From Streptosporangium saharense (GTDB lineage: Bacteria > Actinomycetota > Actinomycetes > Streptosporangiales > Streptosporangiaceae), in NCBI RefSeq assembly GCF_014203715.1, contig NZ_JACHJP010000006.1, positions 1 through 64,000 of the forward strand: a stretch of DNA of 64,000 bases, given 5' to 3'. The notes under the pieces were generated by a model, which did no database searches, was not told the DNA's origin, and worked only from the letters and a program-made list of their open reading frames with translations. This document shows, one piece after another, positions 17,982 to 27,121 of the stretch (within the stretch, counting starts at the first letter, position 1; each line of letters opens with the position of its first letter). The position numbers and the translations under genes are program-made.

Positions 17982-19454
17982 GTGGTTGTGGCGCCGACGC
18001 TCCGCACCGTCGTGCGGCGTCTGCCGCTCAAACTCGCCGTGCTGGCCGGGCACGACGCGCTCGACAACCCGGTCCGCTGGGTCGCGGTCAGCGAGCTTGA
18101 GGACCCCACCCCCTTCCTTGAGGGCGGCGAGCTGGTGCTGACCACCGGCATGCGTCTGGACGAGACGAACGCCGCCCCCTACGTCGGCAGGCTCGTGGCC
18201 AGGAACGTCTCCGGCCTCGGCTTCGGCGTCGGCCTCGGTCACGAGGAGATCCCCCCTGGGGTGGTCGAGGCGGCGGCCCTCGCGGGGCTGCCGTTGATCG
18301 AGGTGCCCCGCGACACCCCGTTCGTCGCGATCAGCAAGCTGGTCAGCGACCTGATCGCCGCCGAGCAGTACGAGGAGATCAGCCGCGCCTTCGCCGCCCA
18401 GGGCCGCCTGACCCGCGCCGCGCTCCGGCCTGAGGGAGCCGCCGCAGTGATCGACCGCCTGGCCCAGGAACTGGGCGGCTGGGCCGTACTGCTCGACGAG
18501 GCGGGAGCCGTACGGCACGCGGCGGGCCGGGACGCCTCCCACGTCACCCGATTGCTGCCCGAACTGGAGAAGCTCAGGAAACCCGCGGGCCGTGGAGCCC
18601 CGGCGAGCCTGGCACTGTCCACCCCGGCCGAGCACGTCGTCGTGCAGCCGCTCGGCGCCCGCAGGGTCAGGGGGTTCTTCGCGGTCGGCGTCGAACGGCC
18701 GTTCACGCCGGTCGCGCACACCGTGGTCAACGCCGCCGGGTCGCTGCTGACGCTCGCCATCGAGCACGGCAGGGAGCACCTGGCCGCCGAACGCAGGATC
18801 CGCGCGGCCGTGCTGAGGCTGCTGCTCGCCGGGCGGACCGAGGCAGGGCGGGATGTCCTCGACCTGCTGGGGGAGGGGCTGCCCGCGGACCGGCTGGTCG
18901 TGCTGGCCGTCCACGGAGACCAGGAGGCGGTGCTCGACACCGTCGCGGAATTCAACGACGTCTTCGCCGCGACGGAGGCGGACCGGGTGGTCGTCCTCGC
19001 CCCGAGGGAACGCGCCGACGCGGTGGCCGCCGCGCTCGCCGAGCACGGCAGGATCGGTCTCGGCTCCCCGGTCGGCCCCGACGACCTGCGCACCGGACTC
19101 GACCAGGCGGAGCGGGCGCTCGCCGCGGCCGGCCGGGGCACGGAACGCGTGACGCGCTTCGCCGACCTGGCGGGCCAGGGGCTGCTGTCCCTGCTGGACC
19201 CCGGCGCCGCCGAGGCGTTCTCCTCCGCACTGCTCGCCCCCCTGCGCGAGTACGGCTCCCGCGCCGACCTGCTGGAGTCCCTGCGCGCCTACCTGGCCTG
19301 CAACGGTCACTGGGACGCCGCCGCGCAGCGGCTCGGGGTGCACCGGCACACCCTGCGCTACCGGATGCGCCGGGTCGCCGAACTGCTCGGCCGCGACCTC
19401 GACGACCCCGGGGCCCGCGCGGAACTCTGGGTCGCGCTGACCACGGGGAGCTGA
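17982..19454 (+). CDS. PucR-family regulator, probable gabT regulator
   Basis: A 490-residue PucR regulator starting at the GTG at 17982. The N-terminal PucR domain has LEGGELVLTTGMRL and IEVPRDTPFVAISK. The middle is a degenerate GGDEF-like region. The C-terminal helix-turn-helix is NGHWDAAAQRLGVHRHTLRY. It is transcribed divergently from gabT, and PucR proteins beside gabT genes typically respond to GABA or related amines. The shared 92-base region should hold its operator. Confidence 0.9.
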   Translation: MVVAPTLRTVVRRLPLKLAVLAGHDALDNPVRWVAVSELEDPTPFLEGGELVLTTGMRLDETNAAPYVGRLVARNVSGLGFGVGLGHEEIPPGVVEAAALAGLPLIEVPRDTPFVAISKLVSDLIAAEQYEEISRAFAAQGRLTRAALRPEGAAAVIDRLAQELGGWAVLLDEAGAVRHAAGRDASHVTRLLPELEKLRKPAGRGAPASLALSTPAEHVVVQPLGARRVRGFFAVGVERPFTPVAHTVVNAAGSLLTLAIEHGREHLAAERRIRAAVLRLLLAGRTEAGRDVLDLLGEGLPADRLVVLAVHGDQEAVLDTVAEFNDVFAATEADRVVVLAPRERADAVAAALAEHGRIGLGSPVGPDDLRTGLDQAERALAAAGRGTERVTRFADLAGQGLLSLLDPGAAEAFSSALLAPLREYGSRADLLESLRAYLACNGHWDAAAQRLGVHRHTLRYRMRRVAELLGRDLDDPGARAELWVALTTGS

Positions 19455-19461
19455 ACGCGGT

Positions 19462-20088
19462 TCAGGACTTGTCGGTCCGATAGCGGGAGATGGTGGCGTA
19501 GGTGACCGCCTCGTAGGTCTCGCCGCCCCGAAGATGGCCCGCCCGCTCCAGGCTGATGGCTCCCTGCGCCGCGGCCCAGAGGGCGTCGGCGATCCGCCTC
19601 GGCTGCGTCGGGATGATGTAACCGGCGGAGATGCAGTCGGCGATCACCCGGTCGAGGATGTTGAGCGCCGCCCTGGCCAGTGTCCTGGCCCGCTCGCTCG
19701 GCACGAAGCCGGGGATCGCCCGCTCGAACATCAGGGCGTAGTAGCCGGGCTCGGCGAGCGCGGCCTCCCGGTAGGCGGGACCCAGCGCGGTGAGGTGCTC
19801 CAGGGCGTTCCTGCGCGGCGGTACGGCCTCAAGGCGCCGCCTGAACCGCTCGAACCCCTCAAGGTAGAGCGCTTCGGCCAGCCCCTCCTTGCTGCCGAAC
19901 ATGGTGTAGACGACCGTCGTCGAGCACCCCGCCTCGGTGGCGATGCGCCGCATCGACAGGCTTTCCGGGCCGACGGTTTCGAGAAGCTGACCGGCCACGT
20001 CGAGAAGCCGCGCGCGAAGCTCGTCCTGGCCCGCCCGTTCGCCGAGGTGGTAGGCACCCTGCAGCCCGCGCGGCGCCGGAGAGGTCAT
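19462..20088 (-). CDS. TetR-family regulator
   Basis: A 208-residue repressor-type protein. The helix-turn-helix is SMRRIATEAGCSTTVVYTMF at about residues 44-63. The C-terminal domain (YREAALAEPGYYALMFERAI) resembles the WHG-type TetR C-terminus. It lies tail-to-tail with the PucR gene (seven bases apart) and is divergent from the aldehyde dehydrogenase at 20303, its likely target. An imperfect dyad around 20164-20177 (ATAGGAATATCCAT) could be its operator. Confidence 0.85.
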   Translation of the reverse strand: MTSPAPRGLQGAYHLGERAGQDELRARLLDVAGQLLETVGPESLSMRRIATEAGCSTTVVYTMFGSKEGLAEALYLEGFERFRRRLEAVPPRRNALEHLTALGPAYREAALAEPGYYALMFERAIPGFVPSERARTLARAALNILDRVIADCISAGYIIPTQPRRIADALWAAAQGAISLERAGHLRGGETYEAVTYATISRYRTDKS

Positions 20089-20290
20089 GCGGCCACGCCC
20101 TTCCGCTGTGAGGGAGTTGCAACCGTGACTTAGCCAGAGCGAAGATCGTTCAAACCGTCGTCATATAGGAATATCCATAAAGCGGGTCGGTTTCGTTACA
20201 GCCTTTCAGCGGAGATGGGCCATACGGAACGGCGCAACCCGGCAACCGTCTTGTACGCGGTGGAGTAACGCCCCGTCGTGAGGGTTGGCA

Positions 20291-20296
20291 TACCGT
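20291..20296 (+). promoter_or_regulatory. -10 element for leaderless aldehyde dehydrogenase mRNA
   Basis: TACCGT is followed by six bases and the ATG at 20303, which has no ribosome-binding site. An earlier in-frame start at 20285 would lie inside the promoter. Confidence 0.45.
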
Positions 20297-20302
20297 CTGA
20301 GC

Positions 20303-21730
20303 ATGGACGTGCGCCCCTTCTGGCTCGCCGGCCGTCCCGCCACCGGGGACGCCGAGCTGACCGTGACCAACTCACATGACGGCCGTGTCGTCGGCCTCTG
20401 CTCAGTGCCGACGGCCGACCAGGTCGAGGAGGCCGTCGCAGCGGCGGTGGCCGTGCGCGCGCAGGCCGCCGCGCTCCCCATCCACGTGCGGGCCGACGCC
20501 CTCGCCCACGTCTCGCGCCGCCTGGCCGAGCGCGCCGAGGAGATCGCCCGGCTGATCATGGAGGAGAACGGCAAGCCGATCTTCTGGGCCCGTGGCGAGG
20601 TCAACCGCGCGATCTCCACCTTCAGGTTCGCGGCAGAGGAGACCCGCAGGCTCGGCGGCGAGGTCATGCGCCTGGACACCGAGGCGGGCTCAGCAGGCCG
20701 TCTCGCCTACATCTCGCGCGTCCCGCACGGCCCGGTCCTGGCGATCACGCCGTTCAACTTCCCGCTCAACCTGGTGGCCCACAAGGTCGCCCCCGCCATC
20801 GCGGTCGGCGCGCCGGTCATCGTCAAGCCCGCCCCCGCCACGCCGCTGTCCTCCCTGGTGCTGGGCGAGATCCTGGCCGAGACCGCGCTGCCCGAAGGCA
20901 TGTTCTCCGTCCTGCCCGTGCCCAACGACCGCGCGGGCGCCCTGGTCGAGGACCCGCGGCTGCCGGTGGTCTCCTTCACCGGCTCCGGCCCCGTCGGCTA
21001 CGCGATCATGGACCAGGTGCCGCGCAAGCACGTCACGCTGGAGCTCGGCGGCAACGCCGCCGCGGTCGTGCTCGCCGACGCCGACCTCGACTGGGCCGCC
21101 TCCCGGGTGGCGCTGTTCTCCAACTACCAGGCCGGGCAGAGCTGCATCGCCGTACAGCGCGTGATCGTTGACGCGTCCGTGCGCGAGGACTTCCTGGCCA
21201 GGCTGGTGCCCGCCGTGGAGGCCCTGGTCGTCGGCGACCCGGCGGACGACAGGACGCAGGTCGGCCCGCTCGTCTCGGTCGAGGCCGCGGAGCGCGTCGA
21301 GCAGTGGGTCAAGGAGGCCGTCGCGGCCGGTGCCAAGCTGCTGGCCGGAGGCACCCGCGAGGGCGCGACCGTCGCCCCGACCGTGCTCGCCGACGTCCCG
21401 CACGACGCCAAGGTCTCCTGCGAGGAGGTCTTCGGCCCGGTGATGATCGTCCAGACCGTCTCCGGCGTTGACGAGGCGTTCGCCACGGTCAACGACTCCA
21501 AGTACGGCCTGCAGGCCGGGGTGTTCACCCGCAACCTGGACGTCGCCTTCCGCGCCAACCGCGAGCTTGAGGTGGGCGGCGTGGTCATCGGGGACGTGCC
21601 GTCCTACCGCGCCGACCAGATGCCCTACGGCGGCATCAAGGAGTCCGGGGTCGGCCGCGAGGGCATCCGCTCCGCCATCGCCGACTTCACCTACGAGAAG
21701 GTCATGGTCCTGACCGGGCTCTCCCTGTAG
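20303..21730 (+). CDS. NAD(P)-dependent aldehyde dehydrogenase
   Basis: A 475-residue aldehyde dehydrogenase oxidising an aldehyde to the acid. It has ITPFNFPLNLVAHKVAPA for cofactor binding, SFTGSGPVGYAI, the glutamate motif LELGGNAA, and the nucleophile Cys281 in YQAGQSCIAVQR. The subgroup resembles semialdehyde, lactaldehyde and phosphonoacetaldehyde dehydrogenases. Because gabT is nearby, succinate semialdehyde is a plausible substrate, but this is only context. A TetR gene is divergent. Confidence 0.87.
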   Translation: MDVRPFWLAGRPATGDAELTVTNSHDGRVVGLCSVPTADQVEEAVAAAVAVRAQAAALPIHVRADALAHVSRRLAERAEEIARLIMEENGKPIFWARGEVNRAISTFRFAAEETRRLGGEVMRLDTEAGSAGRLAYISRVPHGPVLAITPFNFPLNLVAHKVAPAIAVGAPVIVKPAPATPLSSLVLGEILAETALPEGMFSVLPVPNDRAGALVEDPRLPVVSFTGSGPVGYAIMDQVPRKHVTLELGGNAAAVVLADADLDWAASRVALFSNYQAGQSCIAVQRVIVDASVREDFLARLVPAVEALVVGDPADDRTQVGPLVSVEAAERVEQWVKEAVAAGAKLLAGGTREGATVAPTVLADVPHDAKVSCEEVFGPVMIVQTVSGVDEAFATVNDSKYGLQAGVFTRNLDVAFRANRELEVGGVVIGDVPSYRADQMPYGGIKESGVGREGIRSAIADFTYEKVMVLTGLSL

Positions 21731-21737
21731 GGAGACG

Positions 21738-21774
21738 ACGGCCCGCGCCCCGCTCGCCCCGGGGCGCGGGCCGT
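21738..21774. terminator. Bidirectional terminator
   Basis: Bases 21738-21752 (ACGGCCCGCGCCCCG) pair perfectly with 21760-21774 around a seven-base loop. It sits between the convergent aldehyde dehydrogenase and protease genes, so it can stop transcription from both sides. Confidence 0.85.
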
Positions 21775-21778
21775 ACCC

Positions 21779-22843
21779 TCACGACCTCTGGGCGGCGGCG
21801 TAGAGCCGTCTGGCGGCCTCGCCGAAGTAGGGGCCGTACATCGTGCCGCGGTCGTCGCTGTACTTGAAGCTGCTCACCGAGGTGACCGTGCCGTGCCCGG
21901 TCACCGGGTCGAAGCCGCTCAGCCACGGTCCGCCGCTGGACCCCGCGGTCATGTCGCAGCGCAGACCCTGGTCGCTGGTCTGGCCGTGCGGGTCGTCGCG
22001 GACCGGGCCCGCGCAGTAGACCAGGTTCTCGCCGTCGTAGGGCAGGTCGGCGGGGAAGCCGAAACCGTGGGTCTGACGTCCCCTGGCGGTGTCGAAGGCG
22101 ATGTCCTGGACGCCGACGACCTGGGCCAGGTGCCTGCCGCCCCTCGGGTTGACCGCGACCATGCCGATGTCGTGGCTGTCGTCGCCACCGCGCGCCCACG
22201 CGCCCGGCACGAACATGCGCCGCGCGGTGAACTGCCCGTACGGCTTGCGCCCCCGGTCGTAGCCGGGTACGAAGACCCAGTTGTCCGCCCAGGCGCCCGT
22301 GCCGTTCTTGACGCAGTGGCCCGCGGTCACCACCAGGTCCAGGTTGGCGCTCCTGACCGAACTCGCCGAGCACACGAAGTCGGTCCCACCGAGGGTCATG
22401 AACACCCGCCCCGTCGTGCGGGCGACCTGCCCGCCCGCGCCCCAGCGGGCGCCGCCGACACGCGCGCCGTACCGGGTGCGGGTCGTGCCGACGGGCGGGG
22501 TCCTCGCCCCCACGGTGGCGACCCTCATGACGGAGGGCCTCGTGGCGGGCGTCTCGAAGGCCGTCTTCAGCCCGAGCAGGCCGGTGACCGCGCCGAGCAC
22601 CCCGCTCACCGGTCCGAGCAGGCCGATCGGAGCGGCGGCGGCCATCCGGTCCGGCGTCCAGTAGGCGAGCACCCGGCGCCGTTCGGCGGCGCTCCCCGCG
22701 CCCAGGTGCTCGGCGACGGCGGTGTCTCCCGTCCACCCGTACGAGGTCTGCCGGTGCTCGGGGGGCGTCGTGCCGGTCGCGGGGACGCCGATCAGCCCGG
22801 CGACGAGCACGGCACCCGCGAGCAGGGGGAGGCTCGAAGTCAT
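21779..22843 (-). CDS. Secreted trypsin-like serine protease
   Basis: A 354-residue exported protein starting at the ATG at 22843. Upstream open frame is ignored because the product from 22843 begins with a signal peptide ([19 protein letters not shown]). A pro-region of about 120 residues precedes the catalytic domain. The triad is His176 (VVTAGHCV), the Asp of SHDIGMVAV, and Ser303 (TAGSSGGPW). It resembles the V8/glutamyl-endopeptidase-like S1 peptidases of actinobacteria. Two Cys pairs probably form disulfides. It is monocistronic. Confidence 0.87.
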   Translation of the reverse strand: MTSSLPLLAGAVLVAGLIGVPATGTTPPEHRQTSYGWTGDTAVAEHLGAGSAAERRRVLAYWTPDRMAAAAPIGLLGPVSGVLGAVTGLLGLKTAFETPATRPSVMRVATVGARTPPVGTTRTRYGARVGGARWGAGGQVARTTGRVFMTLGGTDFVCSASSVRSANLDLVVTAGHCVKNGTGAWADNWVFVPGYDRGRKPYGQFTARRMFVPGAWARGGDDSHDIGMVAVNPRGGRHLAQVVGVQDIAFDTARGRQTHGFGFPADLPYDGENLVYCAGPVRDDPHGQTSDQGLRCDMTAGSSGGPWLSGFDPVTGHGTVTSVSSFKYSDDRGTMYGPYFGEAARRLYAAAQRS

Positions 22844-22967
22844 GGGCCGAGTTTGCACTACCAGGTGTGTTCTTGTAGCTACTTTCGGTGAAAATCGAGG
22901 GTTCCTGCGCTCTGCGCATCCCCGGTGGGCGGTTCGACCGGGGGACGTGACCGGAGAGAATGGGGCC

Positions 22968-24152
22968 GTGCAGCCAGACATCACGCGCTCGGTCGCCCTG
23001 CTCGGCTCTACCGGCTCGATCGGGACCCAGGCCCTCGACGTCATCTCCCGCAACCCCGGCCGTTTCCGGGTCGTGGCCCTGGCCGCGGGAGGCGGCAGGG
23101 TCGACCTGCTGGCCCGCCAGGCGGCCGAGTTCGGGCCGGACGTGGTGGCCGTCGCCGACCCCGCCGCCCTGCCCGACCTGCGGCGGGCCCTGGCCGGGCA
23201 CGGGGTGAGCCCCAAGCTCCTCGCCGGTCCCGAGGGGGTCGCGGAGGCGGCCGCCTGGCCGTCCGACGTGGTCCTCAACGGCGTCACCGGCGCGCTCGGA
23301 CTGACCTCGACGCTGGCCGCGCTCGAAGCGGGCAGGGTGCTCGCCCTGGCCAACAAGGAGTCGCTGATCATCGGCGGTCCCCTGGTCAAGCGGCTGGCCA
23401 AGCCGGGACGGCTGCTGCCCGTCGACTCCGAGCACGCCGCCCTCGCCCAGTGCCTGTGGGCCGCGGGCCCGACGGGGCCGGACGCCTCCGCCGTGCGGCG
23501 ACTGGTCGTCACCGCCAGTGGCGGCCCCTTCCGCGGCAGGCCGAGGTCGCAACTGGCCGACGTGACCCCCGAGCAGGCCCTGGCGCACCCGACCTGGTCG
23601 ATGGGGCCCGTCATCACCGTGAACTCCGCCACCCTCGTCAACAAGGGGCTGGAGGTCATCGAGGCCCACCTGCTCTTCGACATCGGCTTCGACCGGATCG
23701 ACGTGGTGGTCCACCCGCAGTCGGTCGTCCACTCGATGGTCGAGTTCGTCGACGGCTCCGTCGTCGCCCAGGCCAGCCCGCCCGACATGCGGCTGCCGAT
23801 CGCGCTCGCCCTCGGCTGGCCGGAGCGGGTCCCCGGCGCCGCCCCCTCGGTCGACTGGACCAGGGCCCACACCTGGACCTTCGAGCCCCTCGACGACGAG
23901 GCGTTCCCCGCCGTCGCGCTGGCCCGCCACGTCGGCTCGGCGGGGGGCACGGCCCCGGCCGTCTACAACGCGGCCAACGAGGTCTGCGTCGAGGCATTCC
24001 TCGCCGGGCGGCTGCCGTTCCCCGGCATCGTGGACACCGTGGCCTCGGTCGTCTCGGAACACAGCGTGACCGCCGCGGAGACGGTGGCAGAGGTGTTGGA
24101 CGCTGACGAATGGGCACGGATTCGGGCACGGGAGCTCACGGCGACTGCCTAG
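22968..24152 (+). CDS. dxr: 1-deoxy-D-xylulose 5-phosphate reductoisomerase
   Basis: A 394-residue enzyme making 2-C-methyl-D-erythritol 4-phosphate from DXP with NADPH, the second step of the MEP isoprenoid pathway. The GTG at 22968 is chosen because GGAGAG lies nine bases upstream. Features are [16 protein letters not shown] (NADPH binding), [11 protein letters not shown], the metal-binding DSEHAAL, TASGGPF, and the [16 protein letters not shown] block. It is full length. The next gene is ispG, 33 bases on; the site-2 protease gene that normally lies between them in actinobacteria is absent. Confidence 0.96.
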   Translation: MQPDITRSVALLGSTGSIGTQALDVISRNPGRFRVVALAAGGGRVDLLARQAAEFGPDVVAVADPAALPDLRRALAGHGVSPKLLAGPEGVAEAAAWPSDVVLNGVTGALGLTSTLAALEAGRVLALANKESLIIGGPLVKRLAKPGRLLPVDSEHAALAQCLWAAGPTGPDASAVRRLVVTASGGPFRGRPRSQLADVTPEQALAHPTWSMGPVITVNSATLVNKGLEVIEAHLLFDIGFDRIDVVVHPQSVVHSMVEFVDGSVVAQASPPDMRLPIALALGWPERVPGAAPSVDWTRAHTWTFEPLDDEAFPAVALARHVGSAGGTAPAVYNAANEVCVEAFLAGRLPFPGIVDTVASVVSEHSVTAAETVAEVLDADEWARIRARELTATA

Positions 24153-24185
24153 ACTGGGGAGGTCCCCGACTCTTCAAGGGTGAAA

Positions 24186-25355
24186 ATGACTTCTGTTGCT
24201 CTCGGGATCCCGTCCGTAAGGACCAGGCCGATCGCCGAGCGACGCAAATCCCGTCAGATCATGGTTGGTTCCGTCCCGGTCGGCGGTGACGCGCCGGTCA
24301 GCGTGCAGTCGATGACCACCACGCTCACCGCGGACATCAACGCGACGCTCCAGCAGATCGCCGAGCTGACCGCGTCGGGCTGCCAGATCGTCAGGGTCGC
24401 CGTGCCGTCCCAGGACGACGCGGACGCGCTCCCGATCATCGCCAGGAAATCCCAGATCCCGGTCATCGCCGACATCCACTTCCAGCCGAAGTACGTGTTC
24501 GCCGCGATCGAGGCCGGTTGTGCCGCCGTCCGGGTCAACCCGGGCAACATCAAGAAGTTCGACGACAAGGTCGGTGAGATCGCCAAGGCCGCGGCCGACC
24601 ACGGCGTGCCGATCAGGATCGGCGTCAACGCCGGGTCGCTCGACCCCAGGCTGCTGCAGAAGTACGGCAAGGCGACCCCCGAGGCGCTGGTGGAGTCGGC
24701 GCTGTGGGAGTGCTCGCTGTTCGAGGAGCACGGCTTCCGCGACATCAAGATCTCGGTCAAGCACAACGACCCGGTCGTGATGGTCCAGGCCTACCGGCTG
24801 CTCGCGCAGCGCTGCGACTACCCCCTCCACCTGGGGGTGACCGAGGCGGGACCGGCCTTCCAGGGCACGATCAAGTCGGCCGTGGCCTTCGGCGCCCTAC
24901 TGGCCGAGGGCATCGGCGACACCATCCGGGTCTCGCTTTCGGCCCCGCCGGTCGAGGAGGTCAAGGTCGGCGCCGCGATCCTGGAGTCGCTGAACCTCCG
25001 CGAACGCGGTCTCGAGATCGTCTCCTGCCCCTCGTGCGGACGCGCCCAGGTGGACGTCTACACCCTCGCCGAGCAGGTCCAGGCGGGTCTGACCGGCCTG
25101 AAGGTCCCGCTGCGGGTCGCGGTGATGGGCTGCGTGGTCAACGGTCCCGGCGAGGCGCGGGAGGCAGACCTCGGGGTCGCCTCGGGCAACGGCAAGGGCC
25201 AGATCTTCGTCAAGGGCAAGGTCATCAAGACCGTCCCCGAGTCCCAGATCGTGGAGACCCTCATCGAGGAGGCCATGCGGCTGGCCGAGGAGATGGGCGT
25301 GGAGATCGACTTCGACGACGAGGACACCCCGGGCCCCGAGGTCGTCGTCCGTTAG
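24186..25355 (+). CDS. ispG: 4-hydroxy-3-methylbut-2-en-1-yl diphosphate synthase (flavodoxin type)
   Basis: A 389-residue iron-sulfur enzyme of the MEP pathway that converts MEcPP to HMBPP. The ATG at 24186 is preferred over a GTG two codons earlier, because AAGGGTG then lies at a good distance. The protein is the short bacterial form without the plant-type insert. The [4Fe-4S] ligands are Cys281 and Cys284 in SCPSCGR and Cys316 in [20 protein letters not shown] and [11 protein letters not shown] are conserved. It is probably co-transcribed with dxr. Confidence 0.96.
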   Translation: MTSVALGIPSVRTRPIAERRKSRQIMVGSVPVGGDAPVSVQSMTTTLTADINATLQQIAELTASGCQIVRVAVPSQDDADALPIIARKSQIPVIADIHFQPKYVFAAIEAGCAAVRVNPGNIKKFDDKVGEIAKAAADHGVPIRIGVNAGSLDPRLLQKYGKATPEALVESALWECSLFEEHGFRDIKISVKHNDPVVMVQAYRLLAQRCDYPLHLGVTEAGPAFQGTIKSAVAFGALLAEGIGDTIRVSLSAPPVEEVKVGAAILESLNLRERGLEIVSCPSCGRAQVDVYTLAEQVQAGLTGLKVPLRVAVMGCVVNGPGEAREADLGVASGNGKGQIFVKGKVIKTVPESQIVETLIEEAMRLAEEMGVEIDFDDEDTPGPEVVVR

Positions 25356-25383
25356 GACCTCCGGGAGGGTCAGGCTTCACCCC

Positions 25384-25875
25384 ATGGTCGAACTACGTGT
25401 GCTGGGCTCCGACGACTGGCCGCTGTGGCGGGAACTGCGACTGGCGGCCCTCGCCGAGGCCCCGGCCGCGTTCGGGTCGAAGCTGGCCGACTGGCAGGGG
25501 GAGGGCGACCGCGAGGACCGCTGGCGGGGGCGCCTGGAGATTCCCGGCTCGCACAACGTCGTCGCGCTCCTCGACGGTGAGCCCGTGGGGATGGCCAGCG
25601 GTCTCCCCATGGACGGGGGAGACGCGGTCGAGCTGATCTCGATGTGGGTCAGCCCGCGCGCCCGGGGCCGGGGCGTCGGAGACGGGCTGATCCTGGAGAT
25701 CGAACGGTGGGCGCTACGGCGGCGCGCCGCGACCCTGCGGCTGAGCGTGATGCCGGGCAACGACGCGGCCGCCGCCCTCTACGGGCGTCACGGTTTCAAG
25801 GACACCGGGGAGCCGGGCGACCTCCTGGAGGACGGGGCGGGCCGCGAGGTGGTCATGGCGAAGGCCCTGGACTGA
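25384..25875 (+). CDS. GNAT-family N-acetyltransferase
   Basis: A 163-residue acetyltransferase. The acetyl-CoA-binding motif A is MWVSPRARGRGVGDGLILEI, with the consensus R-x-x-G-x-G. Motif B is LYGRHGFKDTGE. It begins 28 bases after ispG on the same strand and may be read as part of that transcript. CAGGCT seven bases upstream of the ATG might also act as a weak leaderless promoter. The substrate is unknown. Confidence 0.83.
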   Translation: MVELRVLGSDDWPLWRELRLAALAEAPAAFGSKLADWQGEGDREDRWRGRLEIPGSHNVVALLDGEPVGMASGLPMDGGDAVELISMWVSPRARGRGVGDGLILEIERWALRRRAATLRLSVMPGNDAAAALYGRHGFKDTGEPGDLLEDGAGREVVMAKALD

Positions 25876-25962
25876 CCGGCGGAGGCGCGGTTTCGCCGGT
25901 TATGCGGGGATCGGGGCGGATAGGCCGGGCGAACAACCTGGGGTCATAACCCAGGGTGGGCA

Positions 25963-25991
25963 TTGACTACCCTGCGTGGTTGGGCTTGATT
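25963..25991 (+). promoter_or_regulatory. Candidate promoter of the small secreted protein gene
   Basis: TTGACT (25963-25968), a 17-base spacer and TTGATT (25986-25991) give a sigma-70-like promoter. It would yield a leader of about 70 bases before the ATG at 26069. Confidence 0.4.
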
Positions 25992-26068
25992 TGGTTGCGG
26001 TCCTCACCCGTCCGTCACATTCCACGACGGGAGAGGCATGGCGTCGTCCCCCCGTCGAAAGGAAGCGC

Positions 26069-26527
26069 ATGTTCCGCACCTCCGCCCGCGCGGCGGTCCT
26101 GGCTCTGGCGGCCCTGACGGGCCTGGCCGGTCTCGTGCCCGCCTCGGCGGCCTCCGCGGCCGTGTCGAGTACCCCTGTCCGCACCGTGACGGGGGCCGAC
26201 GACTGCGGCCGCGAGCTCGGCGAGTGGATCGACAGCGGCCGTGCCGCCTACCGGGGAAACCTCCGCTCCGAGTTCGGTGACGAGGTGGTCGACGCGGTCG
26301 TCGTCTTCCGCGGCGACAAGGTCGAGCTCGTCCTTGAGGGGCGCTCCTCCGGGCCGAAGCGCCACCGTTTCAACCCCGCTCTGCCCGGCATCTCCTGGAC
26401 CATCTTCGGTTTCTCCGCCCTGCTCGACCGCCCCACGTGTGAGCGGGACGGCGTGGGCGAGGCCGACCTCGTCCTGCGGGTCCAGGGGCTCGGACGCCTG
26501 CAGGGCCAGGTCCACCGGGAGGAGTAG
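26069..26527 (+). CDS. Small secreted protein of unknown function
   Basis: A 152-residue exported protein. The ATG at 26069 follows AAAGGA, and the product starts with a signal peptide (RAAVLALAALTGLAGLVPAS). The mature part of about 115 residues has two Cys residues (DDCGRELGEW and PTCERDGVGE) that may form a disulfide. A basic stretch (GRSSGPKRHRFNPAL) is also visible. I recognise no family. It ends at a strong terminator and stands alone. Confidence 0.72.
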   Translation: MFRTSARAAVLALAALTGLAGLVPASAASAAVSSTPVRTVTGADDCGRELGEWIDSGRAAYRGNLRSEFGDEVVDAVVVFRGDKVELVLEGRSSGPKRHRFNPALPGISWTIFGFSALLDRPTCERDGVGEADLVLRVQGLGRLQGQVHREE

Positions 26528-26547
26528 TTTCCGAAGGTGGGTTCTCC

Positions 26548-26592
26548 GTGGGGTGGCTCCGGGTGGGAGGAGCCGCCCCACGGGCTTTTCTC
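26548..26592 (+). terminator. Strong intrinsic terminator
   Basis: CCGTGGGGTGGCTCC (26548-26562) pairs with GGAGCCGCCCCACGG (26571-26585), with one T-G wobble, followed by GCTTTTC. It stops the small secreted protein gene. Confidence 0.87.
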
Positions 26593-26610
26593 CGGCCGTT
26601 TCCCGGCGCT

Positions 26611-26994
26611 TCAGGGGCGCCGCGCGTCCACCTCGATCTCTATCCGCATCCTCGGGTCGGACAGGCCGCACACGATCATCGTGGCGGCGGGCCGTACCGC
26701 ACCGAAGTGGTGGCGCAGGGCGGGCCAGCAGTGCTCGAAGTCCGCGCGCTCGGGCAGCATGTAGCGCACCCGCACCACGTCGGCGAACGAGCAGCCCGCC
26801 TGGGTCAGGGCGCTCTCGATGTTGCGCAGGCACTGTTCGGTCTGCTCGACCACGTCGTCCGAGATCGTCATCGTCGCGTAGTCGAACCCGGTTGTTCCCG
26901 ACACGTGGACCCGGTCGCCGTCGACCACCGCGCGCGCGTAGCCGATCTCCTCCTCGAAGGTGGAACCGCTCAAGATCGCATATCGCTCCGTCAT
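26611..26994 (-). CDS. RidA-family protein
   Basis: A 127-residue YjgF/YER057c/UK114-type protein. Family members hydrolyse reactive enamine/imine intermediates from PLP enzymes, releasing ammonia. The end of the barrel is RMRIEIEVDAR, matching the family's IEIEAIA-type strand, and the Arg before it is the usual carboxylate-binding residue. The middle has QTEQCLRNIESALTQAGCSF. The ATG at 26994 is leaderless. The adjacent divergent gene encodes a secreted peptidase, so the context says little. Confidence 0.86.
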   Translation of the reverse strand: MTERYAILSGSTFEEEIGYARAVVDGDRVHVSGTTGFDYATMTISDDVVEQTEQCLRNIESALTQAGCSFADVVRVRYMLPERADFEHCWPALRHHFGAVRPAATMIVCGLSDPRMRIEIEVDARRP

Positions 26995-27000
26995 GCGACG

Positions 27001-27006
27001 AGAGTA
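27001..27006 (-). promoter_or_regulatory. -10 element for leaderless ridA-like mRNA
   Basis: On the minus strand TACTCT is followed by six bases and the ATG at 26994. There is no ribosome-binding site. Confidence 0.55.
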
Positions 27007-27121
27007 GGGCTCGCGGTCGGCACGGTGACGGTCACGGGATGGCAATGATCTCGCCGTACCGCCGGTGACGCGGCCGCCGACTGGGAGACCATCGCCTCTG
27101 CCGTACGAGTAGGGGGAATTC

